Assembly (NCBI RefSeq): GCF_040892595.1
Contig: NZ_JBFRYB010000001.1
Coordinates: 2,232,001 to 2,296,000, forward strand
DNA: 64,000 bases
Source: Zhongshania sp. R06B22
GTDB lineage: Bacteria; Pseudomonadota; Gammaproteobacteria; Pseudomonadales; Spongiibacteraceae
Reading direction: 5' to 3'
The notes beneath the pieces are model-generated. The model did not search any database, had not been told where the DNA came from, and was given only the letters and a program-made list of their open reading frames with translations. Numbering within the stretch: the stretch's first letter is position 1; every line of letters starts with the position of its first letter. This document shows, one piece after another, positions 37,340 to 46,220 of the stretch. The translations under genes were made by a program, and so were the position numbers.

Positions 37340-37578
37340 TGTATAGCTATCAGAGCGGCTTGGCGCCATAGAGCCTCCGGTATACCCAGACTCTACGCTT
37401 AATAATACTGTGCTTTGCATCCGTTTAATGCTAAACAGGCTATAAATAACCGTTAGTTAAAGGAGGCTTTGGAAGCGTTGTGCTAGTCTCGTTAGAGTTG
37501 CTGCAGCGCTGTTCAGAATCGCCTTGAGCGTCAAAGCAAAACTTGATGGTAAGCCCAGAGGGGCTATAAGGATGTTGT

Positions 37579-39279
37579 GTGGGAGCGAAAGTAGAGATCA
37601 ATACCAGTTCATATGCCATGGTGGCAGATGAGTTGGGTAAAACCTTGCAACAGGCCACCAATGTTTTTGAAACATTTCTGTCTGAACGCCACAATTTAGC
37701 ATTGTTAGAGCAGTGCGAAGCGAATTTGCGCCAAGTAGGCGGCACCCTGCGCATGCTGCAAATTTCAGGTGCGGCTTTGCTAGCCGATGAAATGCGTATG
37801 CTGTGCAGCGCTATTTTGAAAAGCGTGGTCGCCGTACCAGAGAGTCAGTTAAACGCTTTGAGCACTGCTTTTTTCGTGCTGCCAAGGTACCTCGAGTTTG
37901 TCCAGTCCAGACAGTCAGAAATCCCTCAATTGGTGATTTCCCACGTCAATGAATTGCGGGTCGCTCACCATCAACTGCTGTTGCCCGATAGTTATTTCTG
38001 CAAAGATCATGACCACTTATTCAGCCGCGATTCCAATATTACTTTGCGGACTAAGCCTTTAGCCGAACCCGAATTCAACGCCAATTTAAAACGGATTAGT
38101 CATCTTTATCAAAGTGGCTTGCTGGGTTTACTGCGCGACGCCCACATCCCAATGCAGCTGCTTATTATGTCCCGCGCCGTCAGGCGTTTACGCGGAGCGA
38201 TAGCCCCAGGCCCACAGCAGCGGTTTTGGCTGTTGGCCGATGCGGTGCTAGACGCATTTGTTAATCACGGTCTGGAGCTGAACCCACATCGCAAACGCGT
38301 ATTGGCGGGTTTAGAAGGGTTGATGCGGGGGCGCTTAAAAAACCGACCAGCCCTTAACGAAGTGTTAGAACGGGAAATAGTGTTTCTTCTTAGTGTGAGT
38401 TCATACCGAGAAGGCCTTGTGGACAAGGTGCTCAAGGCGGCAAAAATTCATGTGGCTGAGGTCAATGATGAGCAGCTAAAGACTTATCGCGGCATTATGT
38501 TGGGACTGAGCTACGACACAGTGTCGTCGGTTATTCATGAATTGCGAACTGAATTGCGACACGCCAAGGATGTTTTGGAATTATTGGCACAACACCAGCG
38601 CAGTGAAAGTGAAGAGTTATTGCCACTTACTTCAGTATTAAAACAGAGCGCTGATATTCTCGCCGTACTTAATTTACCCGCCCTTGCAGGCACCTTAAGC
38701 GACCATGTCGAGGCCTTAAATGCCTTGGTGGGCTGTGATTTAAGTAAAGAGCGCAGCAGGCTTGAAGACCTTGCCGAAACCCTACTGTTTATAGATGGCA
38801 GCCTGGCACAAATTGATCGCCGCAAATTAAACTATGAAGACCTGGGCGAAATATCCTTGGAGCGTCGTGACGAGATCAGTGCTGATAATCAGGTCAGCGA
38901 AGCACGCAGCATTGTCATTGAAGAGTCGAAGGCGGCGATAAGTTTAGTGAAACGAGCGATCTCGGCGTATATCGATTCGGGTTTTGACAATCAGCATATC
39001 GCTAATCTCCCTCATTTACTTGACTCCGTGCGGGGCGCTTTTGTGATGATAAACGCGCATAAACTACCCGAACTGACCCAGGGTGCAACTGAGTTTATCG
39101 CTAGGTTTGTCGGCCGAGAAACCGTCAATCCGGCCTCAGATGTACAAGCCCTAGAAACCCTCGCCGATGCCATGATCAGCATTGAATATTATTTGAATGA
39201 GTTAGGTCGACGGCATATTGCCGATGAGAGCATTCTTCTGGTTGCAGAAGACAGTATCGCAACACTAAGGGCAATGTAG
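37579..39279 (+). CDS. Orphan ChpA N-terminal-like protein (Hpt-related, no phosphorylatable His seen)
   Basis: A 566-residue helical protein resembling the N-terminal non-kinase part of ChpA/PilL chemotaxis hybrids: the VADELGKTLQQATNVFETFL start, then GGTLRMLQISGAALLADEM near 55, matches that region as I recall it. Further repeats of similar helical bundles follow, with a second GAFVMINAHKLPELTQGA module near 490. I see no HxxKG Hpt phosphorylation site, CheA kinase core or receiver domain, so it is probably a scaffold or sensor-side remnant, not a kinase. GTG start with AAGGA six bases upstream. It forms an operon with the membrane-protein gene eight bases behind. Confidence 0.65.
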   Translation: MGAKVEINTSSYAMVADELGKTLQQATNVFETFLSERHNLALLEQCEANLRQVGGTLRMLQISGAALLADEMRMLCSAILKSVVAVPESQLNALSTAFFVLPRYLEFVQSRQSEIPQLVISHVNELRVAHHQLLLPDSYFCKDHDHLFSRDSNITLRTKPLAEPEFNANLKRISHLYQSGLLGLLRDAHIPMQLLIMSRAVRRLRGAIAPGPQQRFWLLADAVLDAFVNHGLELNPHRKRVLAGLEGLMRGRLKNRPALNEVLEREIVFLLSVSSYREGLVDKVLKAAKIHVAEVNDEQLKTYRGIMLGLSYDTVSSVIHELRTELRHAKDVLELLAQHQRSESEELLPLTSVLKQSADILAVLNLPALAGTLSDHVEALNALVGCDLSKERSRLEDLAETLLFIDGSLAQIDRRKLNYEDLGEISLERRDEISADNQVSEARSIVIEESKAAISLVKRAISAYIDSGFDNQHIANLPHLLDSVRGAFVMINAHKLPELTQGATEFIARFVGRETVNPASDVQALETLADAMISIEYYLNELGRRHIADESILLVAEDSIATLRAM

Positions 39280-39286
39280 TAAGAGT

Positions 39287-39943
39287 ATGGATACGATGAT
39301 AGGGCTGGACAAACTATTACTGATAATCACGGGCGTCGGCCTGATACTGTGTTTTCTGGCCTTTATCCGCCTGCGTCGTCACGTTTTTAGCGGTTTAGTG
39401 GCGGTATTGTTGTCCGTCAGTTTTACCGGCATGGCGGTTGTTGTTACCAAGGATGTCTATAGCTACCGTCATTTAGCTGACGAGCAGCTTGTCGCAAGAG
39501 TTTTTGTGTCGGGTAAAACTGCGCAACAGTTTATGGTTAGTGTCGACACCGTTAACGATGAGCCGCTACAGACCTTCTTAGTGATGGGCGACCAATGGCA
39601 GCTTGACAGTAGAGTTGTCCGCTGGAAGCTTGCTGTGGCACGGCTGGGCTTCAATAACCTTTACCGTCTAGAGCGCTTGTCAGGCCGCTATCAAAGTATT
39701 GAAGAAGAGCGCAATTTGGCGCGGACTATCTATCTTATCAATCTTTCCGAGCCCGTTGATATTTGGGACTGGCTGCGCAGCAATGAATATTTACACAAGT
39801 GGGTTGATGCAGACTACGGAAATGCGGTGTTTGCGCCTATGGTCGATGGCGCCCAATACAATGTCTATCTGGGACGCAGTGGTCTGTTTATTCAGGCTGA
39901 AAACCCAATTGCGGTCAAGGCCTTAGGGAACTGGCCGGCTTGA
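39287..39943 (+). CDS. Conserved membrane protein of unknown function, partner of the ChpA-like gene
   Basis: A 218-residue protein I cannot assign. It has two hydrophobic N-terminal segments (about 8-26 and 33-53) followed by a soluble domain of about 160 residues with alternating strands (QFMVSVDTV, FLVMGDQWQLDSRVVRWKL, NAVFAPMVDG, QYNVYLGRSGLFIQ). Similar proteins have been loosely annotated as efflux-related, without support here. The eight-base spacing after the ChpA-like gene and the lack of a terminator between them suggest co-expression, possibly with sohB as well. Confidence 0.6.
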   Translation: MDTMIGLDKLLLIITGVGLILCFLAFIRLRRHVFSGLVAVLLSVSFTGMAVVVTKDVYSYRHLADEQLVARVFVSGKTAQQFMVSVDTVNDEPLQTFLVMGDQWQLDSRVVRWKLAVARLGFNNLYRLERLSGRYQSIEEERNLARTIYLINLSEPVDIWDWLRSNEYLHKWVDADYGNAVFAPMVDGAQYNVYLGRSGLFIQAENPIAVKALGNWPA

Positions 39944-40000
39944 CTTGCACCTCACTGACATACCAATATGTGGCACTTTTAAAATCTCGGGAGTACGTAG

Positions 40001-41035
40001 TTGGAATTTTTACTGGAATACGGCTTATTTTTGGCCAAGTCGGTCACCATCCTTATTGCCGTTATCGTTGTGGTCAGTGCCATCGCCGTAGCGAGTCAGC
40101 GCAATAAGCGTGAGAGCAGCGATGGACATATAGAAGTCACCACCTTAAACCATAAGTTTGAGGACTGGGAAGACATGCTCAAGTTTGAAATTCTTGACGA
40201 AGACACTTTTAAGAAAGAGCATAAAGCCAAGAAAAAGCACGAAAAGAAAGAGCGTAAGCATAAAACCGAAGCGCCACGAAAACGTTTATTCGTGCTGGAT
40301 TTCGACGGTGATATGAGCGCTTCAGAAGTGGAGTTTTTACGCCATGAAATATCTGCAGTGTTAACCGTTGCCAAGCCTGAAGATGAAATTTTACTACGTT
40401 TAGAAAGCCCCGGCGGTATGGTGCATAGCTATGGTCTAGCCTCCTCACAATTGCAGCGTATTAGAAGCCAGGGCATTCCGCTGACTATCTCAATTGACAG
40501 AGTTGCCGCGAGTGGTGGCTATATGATGGCCTGTATTGGCAATAAAATCTTAGCGGCACCGTTTGCGGTTATTGGGTCTATCGGCGTGGTTGCCCAGCTC
40601 CCTAACTTTAATCGCTTGCTAAAGAAACACGACGTGGATATTGAGCTTCACACGGCCGGCGCCCATAAGCGCACCCTGACCATGATTGGTGAGAATACCG
40701 ATGAAGGTCGTCAAAAATTTAAAGAAGAACTTGAAGACACCCATGTTCTTTTTAAAGAATTTGTTAGTGAAAATCGCCCACAGCTAGACATCGATCATAT
40801 TGCCACCGGTGAGGTTTGGTATGGTAAGCGTGCTTTAGATGAAAAGTTGATCGATGAACTGTCTACCAGCGACGATTATCTGCTGAGTAAGCGCAAGGAC
40901 ACTGATTTATTTTCAGTGAAGTATCGCCAAAAGCGCAGCTTGCCTGAGCGCCTTGGTTTTGCCGCAGAAAGTGCATTTAACCGAACTTTAAATACTATGC
41001 TAGGTAAATTAAGCCAAAATCGTTACTGGGGATAA
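40001..41035 (+). CDS. sohB: Inner-membrane peptidase SohB (S49 family)
   Basis: A signal-peptide-peptidase-like serine protease facing the periplasm, 344 residues. I take the TTG at 40001 because MEFLLEYGLFLAKSVT matches the SohB N-terminus known from E. coli and GGGAG lies upstream. A membrane segment (about 12-30) and a long charged linker rich in KKHEKKERKH near 76 precede the protease domain. ESPGGMVHSYG near 148, the nucleophile Ser in VAASGGYMMACIG near 179, and the Lys of GAHKRTLTMIGENTDEG near 230 complete the Ser-Lys dyad. The C-terminal part is intact. Confidence 0.94.
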   Translation: MEFLLEYGLFLAKSVTILIAVIVVVSAIAVASQRNKRESSDGHIEVTTLNHKFEDWEDMLKFEILDEDTFKKEHKAKKKHEKKERKHKTEAPRKRLFVLDFDGDMSASEVEFLRHEISAVLTVAKPEDEILLRLESPGGMVHSYGLASSQLQRIRSQGIPLTISIDRVAASGGYMMACIGNKILAAPFAVIGSIGVVAQLPNFNRLLKKHDVDIELHTAGAHKRTLTMIGENTDEGRQKFKEELEDTHVLFKEFVSENRPQLDIDHIATGEVWYGKRALDEKLIDELSTSDDYLLSKRKDTDLFSVKYRQKRSLPERLGFAAESAFNRTLNTMLGKLSQNRYWG

Positions 41036-41178
41036 GTGGAGCAAAGCGATAGCAAATTATCGCTGTCGCCCAATTTATTTTAGATCCGGGATTCTGGCGA
41101 CAATATAGTCTTATGTTTTAAGAGCGGGTAATTTTGACTAACCTACATTATACCGAAGTCGCTAGGCACAATAGCAGA

Positions 41179-41631
41179 ATGTCGAGACATAGACAGCAGG
41201 GAATAAAACGTTGGGAGGTGTTGTTGGCCTTAGCGATTTCTGCCGCTATCGCACTGGTCGTTGGAGTGATGGTCAATAAGCGCATCGGGTCAGCTATGAA
41301 TGAGCAGGTAGACAATGATTTCCGGCGGATATCGATGGCCCTGCATCAGTATAAACTGGATAACAATCGTTACCCAAGCACTGAACAAGGCTTGATTGCC
41401 CTATTTGAAAAGCCAACAACGGCGCCGCTTACTCCCCTTTGGAGAGGCCCGTATATAAACCGCCAAACGTTAATCTACGATCCTTGGAATAATACATATC
41501 TCTATGAAAGCTCCGCAGCGCCGCCAGGTTTTACAGTTAGCACCTTGGGTGCCGACGGTGTATCAGGTGGTGAAGAGCTGAATGAAGATAAGGCTCTTAG
41601 GTTTCAGAGTGATGAAAATTATTTTGATTAA
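41179..41631 (+). CDS. Orphan GspG-like pseudopilin
   Basis: A type II secretion-type major pseudopilin homologue. From ATG 41179 it has 150 residues with the short leader MSRHRQQG, then IKRWEVLLALAISAAIAL: the cleavage Gly and Glu at +5 are kept, but +1 is Ile, not the usual Phe. A TTG start at 41134 would make a 23-residue leader. After the helix come YKLDNNRYPSTEQGLIALFEKP near 70 and the calcium-loop-like YDPWNNTYLYESS and LGADGVSGGEELNED, both hallmarks of GspG. No other secretion genes lie in the window, so it may join a system encoded elsewhere. Confidence 0.78.
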   Translation: MSRHRQQGIKRWEVLLALAISAAIALVVGVMVNKRIGSAMNEQVDNDFRRISMALHQYKLDNNRYPSTEQGLIALFEKPTTAPLTPLWRGPYINRQTLIYDPWNNTYLYESSAAPPGFTVSTLGADGVSGGEELNEDKALRFQSDENYFD

Positions 41632-41640
41632 GCTGCGTTT

Positions 41641-41661
41641 TTAGATATTAGATATTAGATA
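41641..41661. repeat. Three tandem copies of TTAGATA
   Basis: Three exact 7-base units lie head to tail just after the pseudopilin gene, followed by the inverted repeat ATATTCA/TGAATAT. This is a short AT-rich tract upstream of a terminator; copy number could vary between strains. Confidence 0.9.
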
Positions 41662-41684
41662 TTCATTTGAATATTTTACTTAAT

Positions 41685-41712
41685 AAAAAAGGGCCTAAAG
41701 GCCCTTTTTTTT
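41685..41712. terminator. Bidirectional terminator between pseudopilin gene and nhaB
   Basis: The stem GGGCC/GGCCC (41691-41695 and 41700-41704) with a TAAA loop is extended by flanking A6 and T8 runs. It can stop transcription from both converging genes. Confidence 0.9.
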
Positions 41713-41730
41713 CACTTGGCGGCGAAGGTC

Positions 41731-43236
41731 TTAATTAAAAAACCACACTGACAGTAAGGCGACGCTGCTCATCACTATGGTATAGGGCAGAGCCATAATG
41801 ACCATCTTGCCGTAAGACAAGCGAATCAGTGGAGCCAACGCGGATGTTAATAAAAACAAGAACGCCGCTTGGCCATTGGGTGTTCCTACACTTGGAATAT
41901 TGGTGCCGGTATTAATCGCCACCGCCAGATGCTCTAATTCTTCACGGCTGATATTACCTGCATCAAATGCGGCTTTGACTTCATTGATGTAGACCGTCGC
42001 CACAAATACATTGTCACTTATGACGCTGAGTAAACCATTCGCAACGAAGAACATCACTGTACGAGTCTGGCCTTCTAGCGCCAGTACCGCATCAATAATG
42101 GGCGTGAATAAATGCTGCTCGTGAATAACGCCAACAATGGCGAAGAACACAACCAGTAGAGCAGTGAAGGGCAGGGCCTCCTGGAACGCATGGCCAATAC
42201 GATGTTCGTCGACAACGCCATTAAATGCCGTTTGTAACACAATCACGGTTAGGCCAATCAGCCCAACCGGCGCCAAGTGCAATGCAAGGCCGGCCACCAA
42301 AAACACCGCCACTATGCCCTGTATAATAAGTTCGGCGACATCTGCAGGGCTGCGTTTCTCATCCTGGGCTTGATCATATTCAAGTAAAACACTGCGTACA
42401 GTCTGGGGCAGTTTTGCACCATAACCAAACCATCCAAAAACCTCTAGTAGGGCGCAGGTTAGTAAACCAGTAAATAAAACAGGCATGGAAACGGGCGCCA
42501 TAACCTTGAAGAAATGCACAAAGCTCCAACCAATTTTTTCCGCTATTAAGAGGTTTTGTGGCTCACCCACCAAGGTACAAACACCACCAAGTGCGGTACC
42601 CACAGCGCCGTGCATTAGCAGGCTTCGCAAGAACGCGCGAAATTGTTCTAGGTCGGAGCGCGAATGTTCGGTGACTTTGTTGTCGTCCCCGTGATCGTGA
42701 TCGCTGTGTGAATGATGCCCACCAGAAGCGACACGGTGGTAGACGGAATAAAAACCAATACCGACCGCAATAAGCACCGCAGTAACAGTTAATGCATCTA
42801 AGAAGGCGCTAAGAAATGCCGCCATACCAGAAAAGACCAGCGACAATGCAACCTTAGAGCGGATGCGCAGCAATAACTTTGTGAACACAAATAACAGCAA
42901 ATCCTTCATGAAGTAGATGCCCGCCACCATAAACACCAGCAACAGAATGACTTCAAAATTATTTCTGGCTTCCATGTACACGCTTTCGGGGCTTGCCATG
43001 CCGATAACAATCGCTTCAAGTGCTAATAAGCCGCCCGGTTGCAGTGGATAACACTTTAGCGCCATGGCTAGGGTAAAGATAAACTCAGCAATTAGTGCCC
43101 AGCCGGCGACAAATGGCCCCGCTGTGAAAAACAGAAGCGGGTTAATAATAAGGAAGCCAAGGATGACCTTTTTATACCACTGTGGCGCATTTCCCAGAAA
43201 ATTGCTCGCAAAGGCACGCACCAAGCTTTGATCCAT
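41731..43236 (-). CDS. nhaB: Na+/H+ antiporter NhaB
   Basis: Exchanges cytoplasmic sodium for protons, serving pH and sodium homeostasis in a saline habitat. The 501-residue protein has about 12 membrane segments. The N-terminus [15 protein letters not shown], the [15 protein letters not shown] segment near 70, [23 protein letters not shown] near 140 (core [12 protein letters not shown]), [16 protein letters not shown] near 220, and the C-terminal [20 protein letters not shown] near 445 are diagnostic of NhaB. A His/Asp-rich cytoplasmic loop ([12 protein letters not shown]) near 172 could sense metal or pH. A 208-base leader precedes the start; I found no convincing riboswitch in it. Confidence 0.95.
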   Translation of the reverse strand: MDQSLVRAFASNFLGNAPQWYKKVILGFLIINPLLFFTAGPFVAGWALIAEFIFTLAMALKCYPLQPGGLLALEAIVIGMASPESVYMEARNNFEVILLLVFMVAGIYFMKDLLLFVFTKLLLRIRSKVALSLVFSGMAAFLSAFLDALTVTAVLIAVGIGFYSVYHRVASGGHHSHSDHDHGDDNKVTEHSRSDLEQFRAFLRSLLMHGAVGTALGGVCTLVGEPQNLLIAEKIGWSFVHFFKVMAPVSMPVLFTGLLTCALLEVFGWFGYGAKLPQTVRSVLLEYDQAQDEKRSPADVAELIIQGIVAVFLVAGLALHLAPVGLIGLTVIVLQTAFNGVVDEHRIGHAFQEALPFTALLVVFFAIVGVIHEQHLFTPIIDAVLALEGQTRTVMFFVANGLLSVISDNVFVATVYINEVKAAFDAGNISREELEHLAVAINTGTNIPSVGTPNGQAAFLFLLTSALAPLIRLSYGKMVIMALPYTIVMSSVALLSVWFFN

Positions 43237-43444
43237 AATTATAATCCTATCTATTTATCATACGGGCGCAGATGACGTGACGTCAGCCAAGCTAAGAATT
43301 GGGGGTACTCGTAATACATTCCGAAGCGGGTGGGAATTAGTGGTAACCGCTTTTGATGGCGGCCGCGGACTCTGTTGATTGAACGATTGCTTGCGGCCAG
43401 CGCTGCAACATAAGAGCTGCACAAGGGTACGCTTAATTTTGATC

Positions 43445-44176
43445 TCACTCCGGTTTCGCACAGGCGGCCTCTTGCAAAAAGTCATCAGCCGCATGCCGGT
43501 GTTTGTCTGGCCATGGCAGAACCAGAAGGGCAACTAGATTAACGACAAACCAGCACAGGATCATAGACACCAGGGTGTGGCTTAAAAAGTGATGACCTAC
43601 TGCCATTTTATACCCTCCCATCAAGGACCCCGCAGCGATGGCAAAGACTAGCATTTGGCGTTTTCTACGCGGCGTTTTCATAAGGTAAACCAGCGCAAGT
43701 AAAGCAAAGCCGCCGCTCGCATGCCCGGCAGGAAAACATCGCTGCCGCTTATCGGGTTGTTGGTCGCTAGGGTAATGCTCAAAGACACCAATATATGGCA
43801 GATCGCCACCGTATTGAGTAAGCGCATAGGGACAGGATACATTGGTGGTACTTTTTAGGGATGACACTAAAGACGGTCCCAACGGCAGTGCGATCAAGAC
43901 GATTAAAATCCCCTGTTGATAAGACTTAATAAGCGGCCGCTTATGAAAAAAAACTGCGGCAATAAGTAAACCTATCTCAAAAATTACCAAGAGTTTCTTA
44001 GGGCCATCATAGAGCATGAAATGAAGAATAGGGTGCGAGGTATCTAGCACCCAGCTTTGGGTCTCACTATTGTAAAGCAGCGCCTGCACCCAGAGATCGA
44101 GATTAGTAAACTCAAAAATAAGCATCACCACAGCTAAAATAAGGAGTGATATAGCAATATGTTTAACGGGAGACAT
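43445..44176 (-). CDS. PAP2-family membrane phosphatase, partner of eptA
   Basis: An inner-membrane lipid phosphatase of 243 residues from ATG 44176, with about five to six membrane segments. The acid-phosphatase motifs are present in modified form: LKSTTNVSCPYAL near 105 replaces the usual K-x6-RP, CFPAGHASGGF near 150 (PSGH-like) is clear, and GHHFLSHTLVSMIL near 200 gives the third motif His. It overlaps the eptA gene by 14 bases, so the two are co-translated. PAP2 enzymes of the LpxE/LpxT type trim or transfer lipid A phosphates, which fits the pairing. Confidence 0.85.
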   Translation of the reverse strand: MSPVKHIAISLLILAVVMLIFEFTNLDLWVQALLYNSETQSWVLDTSHPILHFMLYDGPKKLLVIFEIGLLIAAVFFHKRPLIKSYQQGILIVLIALPLGPSLVSSLKSTTNVSCPYALTQYGGDLPYIGVFEHYPSDQQPDKRQRCFPAGHASGGFALLALVYLMKTPRRKRQMLVFAIAAGSLMGGYKMAVGHHFLSHTLVSMILCWFVVNLVALLVLPWPDKHRHAADDFLQEAACAKPE

Positions 44177-45812
44177 TTGCAGTTTCCTCATCCTCCTCTG
44201 GCTTGAGCATAAGCAGCTTAGCCTCAGCTGACGGAAGCAAGTCGCTTGTTAGCTCAAAAACCTCAAGCAGCGTATCGAAAACCGCATCATGAGTATTTGG
44301 CGCGTCTTTCAATAGTTTGCTTTGCCCGTAGTCGATGTCCGATGTTTCGCCAATCCAGGCGAGCACCGGCACATGTGTTTGGGCGCGGGGTGCAAAACTG
44401 TAGGGCATGCCGTGTAAATATACGCCAGACTCCCCCAGTGACTCACCGTGATCACTTACATAAAACATCGATGTCTCGTAGCGATTAGCGTTTGATTGTA
44501 AGAAGGCAATCACTTTCGATAGAAAGAAGTCGGTATACAGGATGGTATTATCGTAGGCGTTAATAATCTCTTGCTGGCTGCACTCCGACAGCTCGCCAGA
44601 TTGGCAGGCGGGTGTAAACGTTTCAAATTCGGCAGGATAACGCTGTGCATAGGCAGGCCCATGACTGCCCATTTGGTGGAGCACAATTAAAATATCTCCC
44701 GTTTGGCCGTCGACATAAGATTGCAATCCATCCAGCATACCAACGTCACGGCACTCGGGATCGCATACCGGATTGCGCTCTGGCGAGCGAAAATCTTCAA
44801 AAGGAACTCGATCAGCAACGCCCTTTGAGTCGGAGTTATTATCGCGCCAAAGTACGTTAACTCCCGCTGATTGGAGCAAGTCCAGACCATTTTCGGTGTT
44901 GTGTGCGCTTTGGACGTCGAAGCTATCGTGACTAGAATAAGAGAACATGCAGGGCACCGAAATAGCTGTAGACGTGCCGCAGGATTGAATTTGGGTATAA
45001 CTGATTAAACGATCGATTTTGGCCAGCGCAGGATTAGTATTTCGCGAATATCCATTCAGTGAGAAATGATCCGCCCTTGCGGTTTCTCCCACCACCAGAA
45101 TAACCAGCTCTGAATGTGCGCTCGGGGTCTCTAAGATATTGGCCATTGCTCCTAACGACTGAAAGGGTAGCGGCGCGCTCTTTGGTAGGGAGCTAGCGGC
45201 AAGTTGCAATGCAGAATACAGCGGGTAGGCGGGGCTTATATAGTAGCGAACCTGTTTGTGCTCTCTGAAAAAGCTAGCGTATTGGCTACTGAACATAGAG
45301 ATACTGGCGGCAACCATGATCAAAGCAGCCACGGCAGTCGCGGAGTTACTTAGCAGCGCATGAGTCAAGCCTCTAGAGCGTGGACCAAATCGCCATGCCA
45401 TAATCGCCGGCAGTATTCCCACTAGAAGAAGCCTTGTTGCCAGCGAGCCTGTCATCAGATCAGCAGACTCCGATGGGTTAGTCTCAATAACATTGCGTAG
45501 CATATCGGCGTCGATGACCGTCCCAAAGCTATCGGCAAAATAAGAACTCATAGCGCCCGCGATCAAAAATACAATGGCTGTGATTCTTGCAGGCAATACC
45601 AAACTGAATAGAGCCGCTAGAAATAGCAAGCTAGCAAAAGTGGCAAGGCCTAAGAAGCTGAGAAAGGCCGTATTTTCTGCCCAAGGGTATATTTCTAGGA
45701 CACGCGTGAAGAACGTCAGATTGGCGGTTGCTGTTAAAAACAACGCGACGACTATTAACAGTTGATAAGGCTTTAAGCGAAAACCGGGTGCTCGATTACT
45801 TTGGTATTTCAT
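44163..45812 (-). CDS. eptA: Lipid A phosphoethanolamine transferase, EptA/PmrC type
   Basis: An inner-membrane enzyme that adds phosphoethanolamine to lipid A, lowering negative charge and polymyxin binding. In 549 residues five N-terminal membrane segments (about 15-170) are followed by the periplasmic sulfatase-fold domain. The catalytic Thr lies in VVGETARADHFSLNGY near 235, with SCGTSTAISVPCMFS near 275 and CGxS-type cysteines, HQMGSHGPAYAQRYP near 385, and YVSDHGESLGESGVYLHGMPY near 455 carrying the zinc ligands. Disulfide cysteines typical of EptA are visible. The promoter region has a PmrA-type box. Confidence 0.95.
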   Translation of the reverse strand: MKYQSNRAPGFRLKPYQLLIVVALFLTATANLTFFTRVLEIYPWAENTAFLSFLGLATFASLLFLAALFSLVLPARITAIVFLIAGAMSSYFADSFGTVIDADMLRNVIETNPSESADLMTGSLATRLLLVGILPAIMAWRFGPRSRGLTHALLSNSATAVAALIMVAASISMFSSQYASFFREHKQVRYYISPAYPLYSALQLAASSLPKSAPLPFQSLGAMANILETPSAHSELVILVVGETARADHFSLNGYSRNTNPALAKIDRLISYTQIQSCGTSTAISVPCMFSYSSHDSFDVQSAHNTENGLDLLQSAGVNVLWRDNNSDSKGVADRVPFEDFRSPERNPVCDPECRDVGMLDGLQSYVDGQTGDILIVLHQMGSHGPAYAQRYPAEFETFTPACQSGELSECSQQEIINAYDNTILYTDFFLSKVIAFLQSNANRYETSMFYVSDHGESLGESGVYLHGMPYSFAPRAQTHVPVLAWIGETSDIDYGQSKLLKDAPNTHDAVFDTLLEVFELTSDLLPSAEAKLLMLKPEEDEETANVSR

Positions 45813-45866
45813 CGGTTTTGATCGTATCTCTTAGTCAGGATGCAGATGAATCTAAAGTGCATGCAT

Positions 45867-45899
45867 ATACTAGGGAGATATAATTAAGGAAGTCTTAAG
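45867..45899 (-). promoter_or_regulatory. PmrA-type box and -10 element upstream of eptA
   Basis: On the minus strand CTTAAGACTTCCTTAAT (plus 45883-45899) fully matches the PmrA consensus of two YTTAAK half-sites separated by 5 bases. Ten bases further on is TAGTAT (plus 45867-45872), a possible -10, at the spacing used by OmpR/PhoB-family activators that replace the -35. The predicted start leaves a leader of about 48 bases before the eptA ATG. Confidence 0.65.
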
Positions 45900-46220
45900 A
45901 GTTGCCCGGGAACGGCGTCTGAGGTAACGGTTACGGTGATCTCTTGCATCTTGGCTTATTTCAATCAGGTAGCGTTTTGTACTCGTGAGATTCTCGATTA
46001 ACTATCGGGAATGAGGCAGAGTAAAGTGAAACCTCGCAGATGCCTGTCAACATAGTTAGGGTTTAGAGTATGGCGCGGTTACACGGAAAGCCTGTATAGC
46101 TGTAACATCCTCTCAATACACACTCTATGTCGAATACTAAACAGTATTAGAAATAACAATGGAATATCTGTAGTATTAGGCATAAGCACCTGCAGCTATG
46201 TAAATACAGCGAGAATATAG
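45900..46220. other. Upstream region of the recombinase gene
   Basis: This stretch holds no credible gene. It contains the inverted repeat AATACT/AGTATT (46133-46148, 4-base spacer) and two direct copies of AGTATTAG (46143-46150 and 46172-46179), 71 and 42 bases before the recombinase ATG. They may form an autoregulatory operator. No attachment-site duplication matching the other side of the gene was found by eye. Confidence 0.4.

Noticed and set aside
43237..43444. Possible Na+ or Li+ riboswitch in the nhaB leader
   Set aside because: The leader is long enough (208 bases), but I could not match any conserved riboswitch core by eye; a covariance-model search would decide.
43251..43448. 65-codon minus-strand frame between nhaB and the PAP2 gene
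   Set aside because: A frame in the nhaB leader without a ribosome-binding site or family features.
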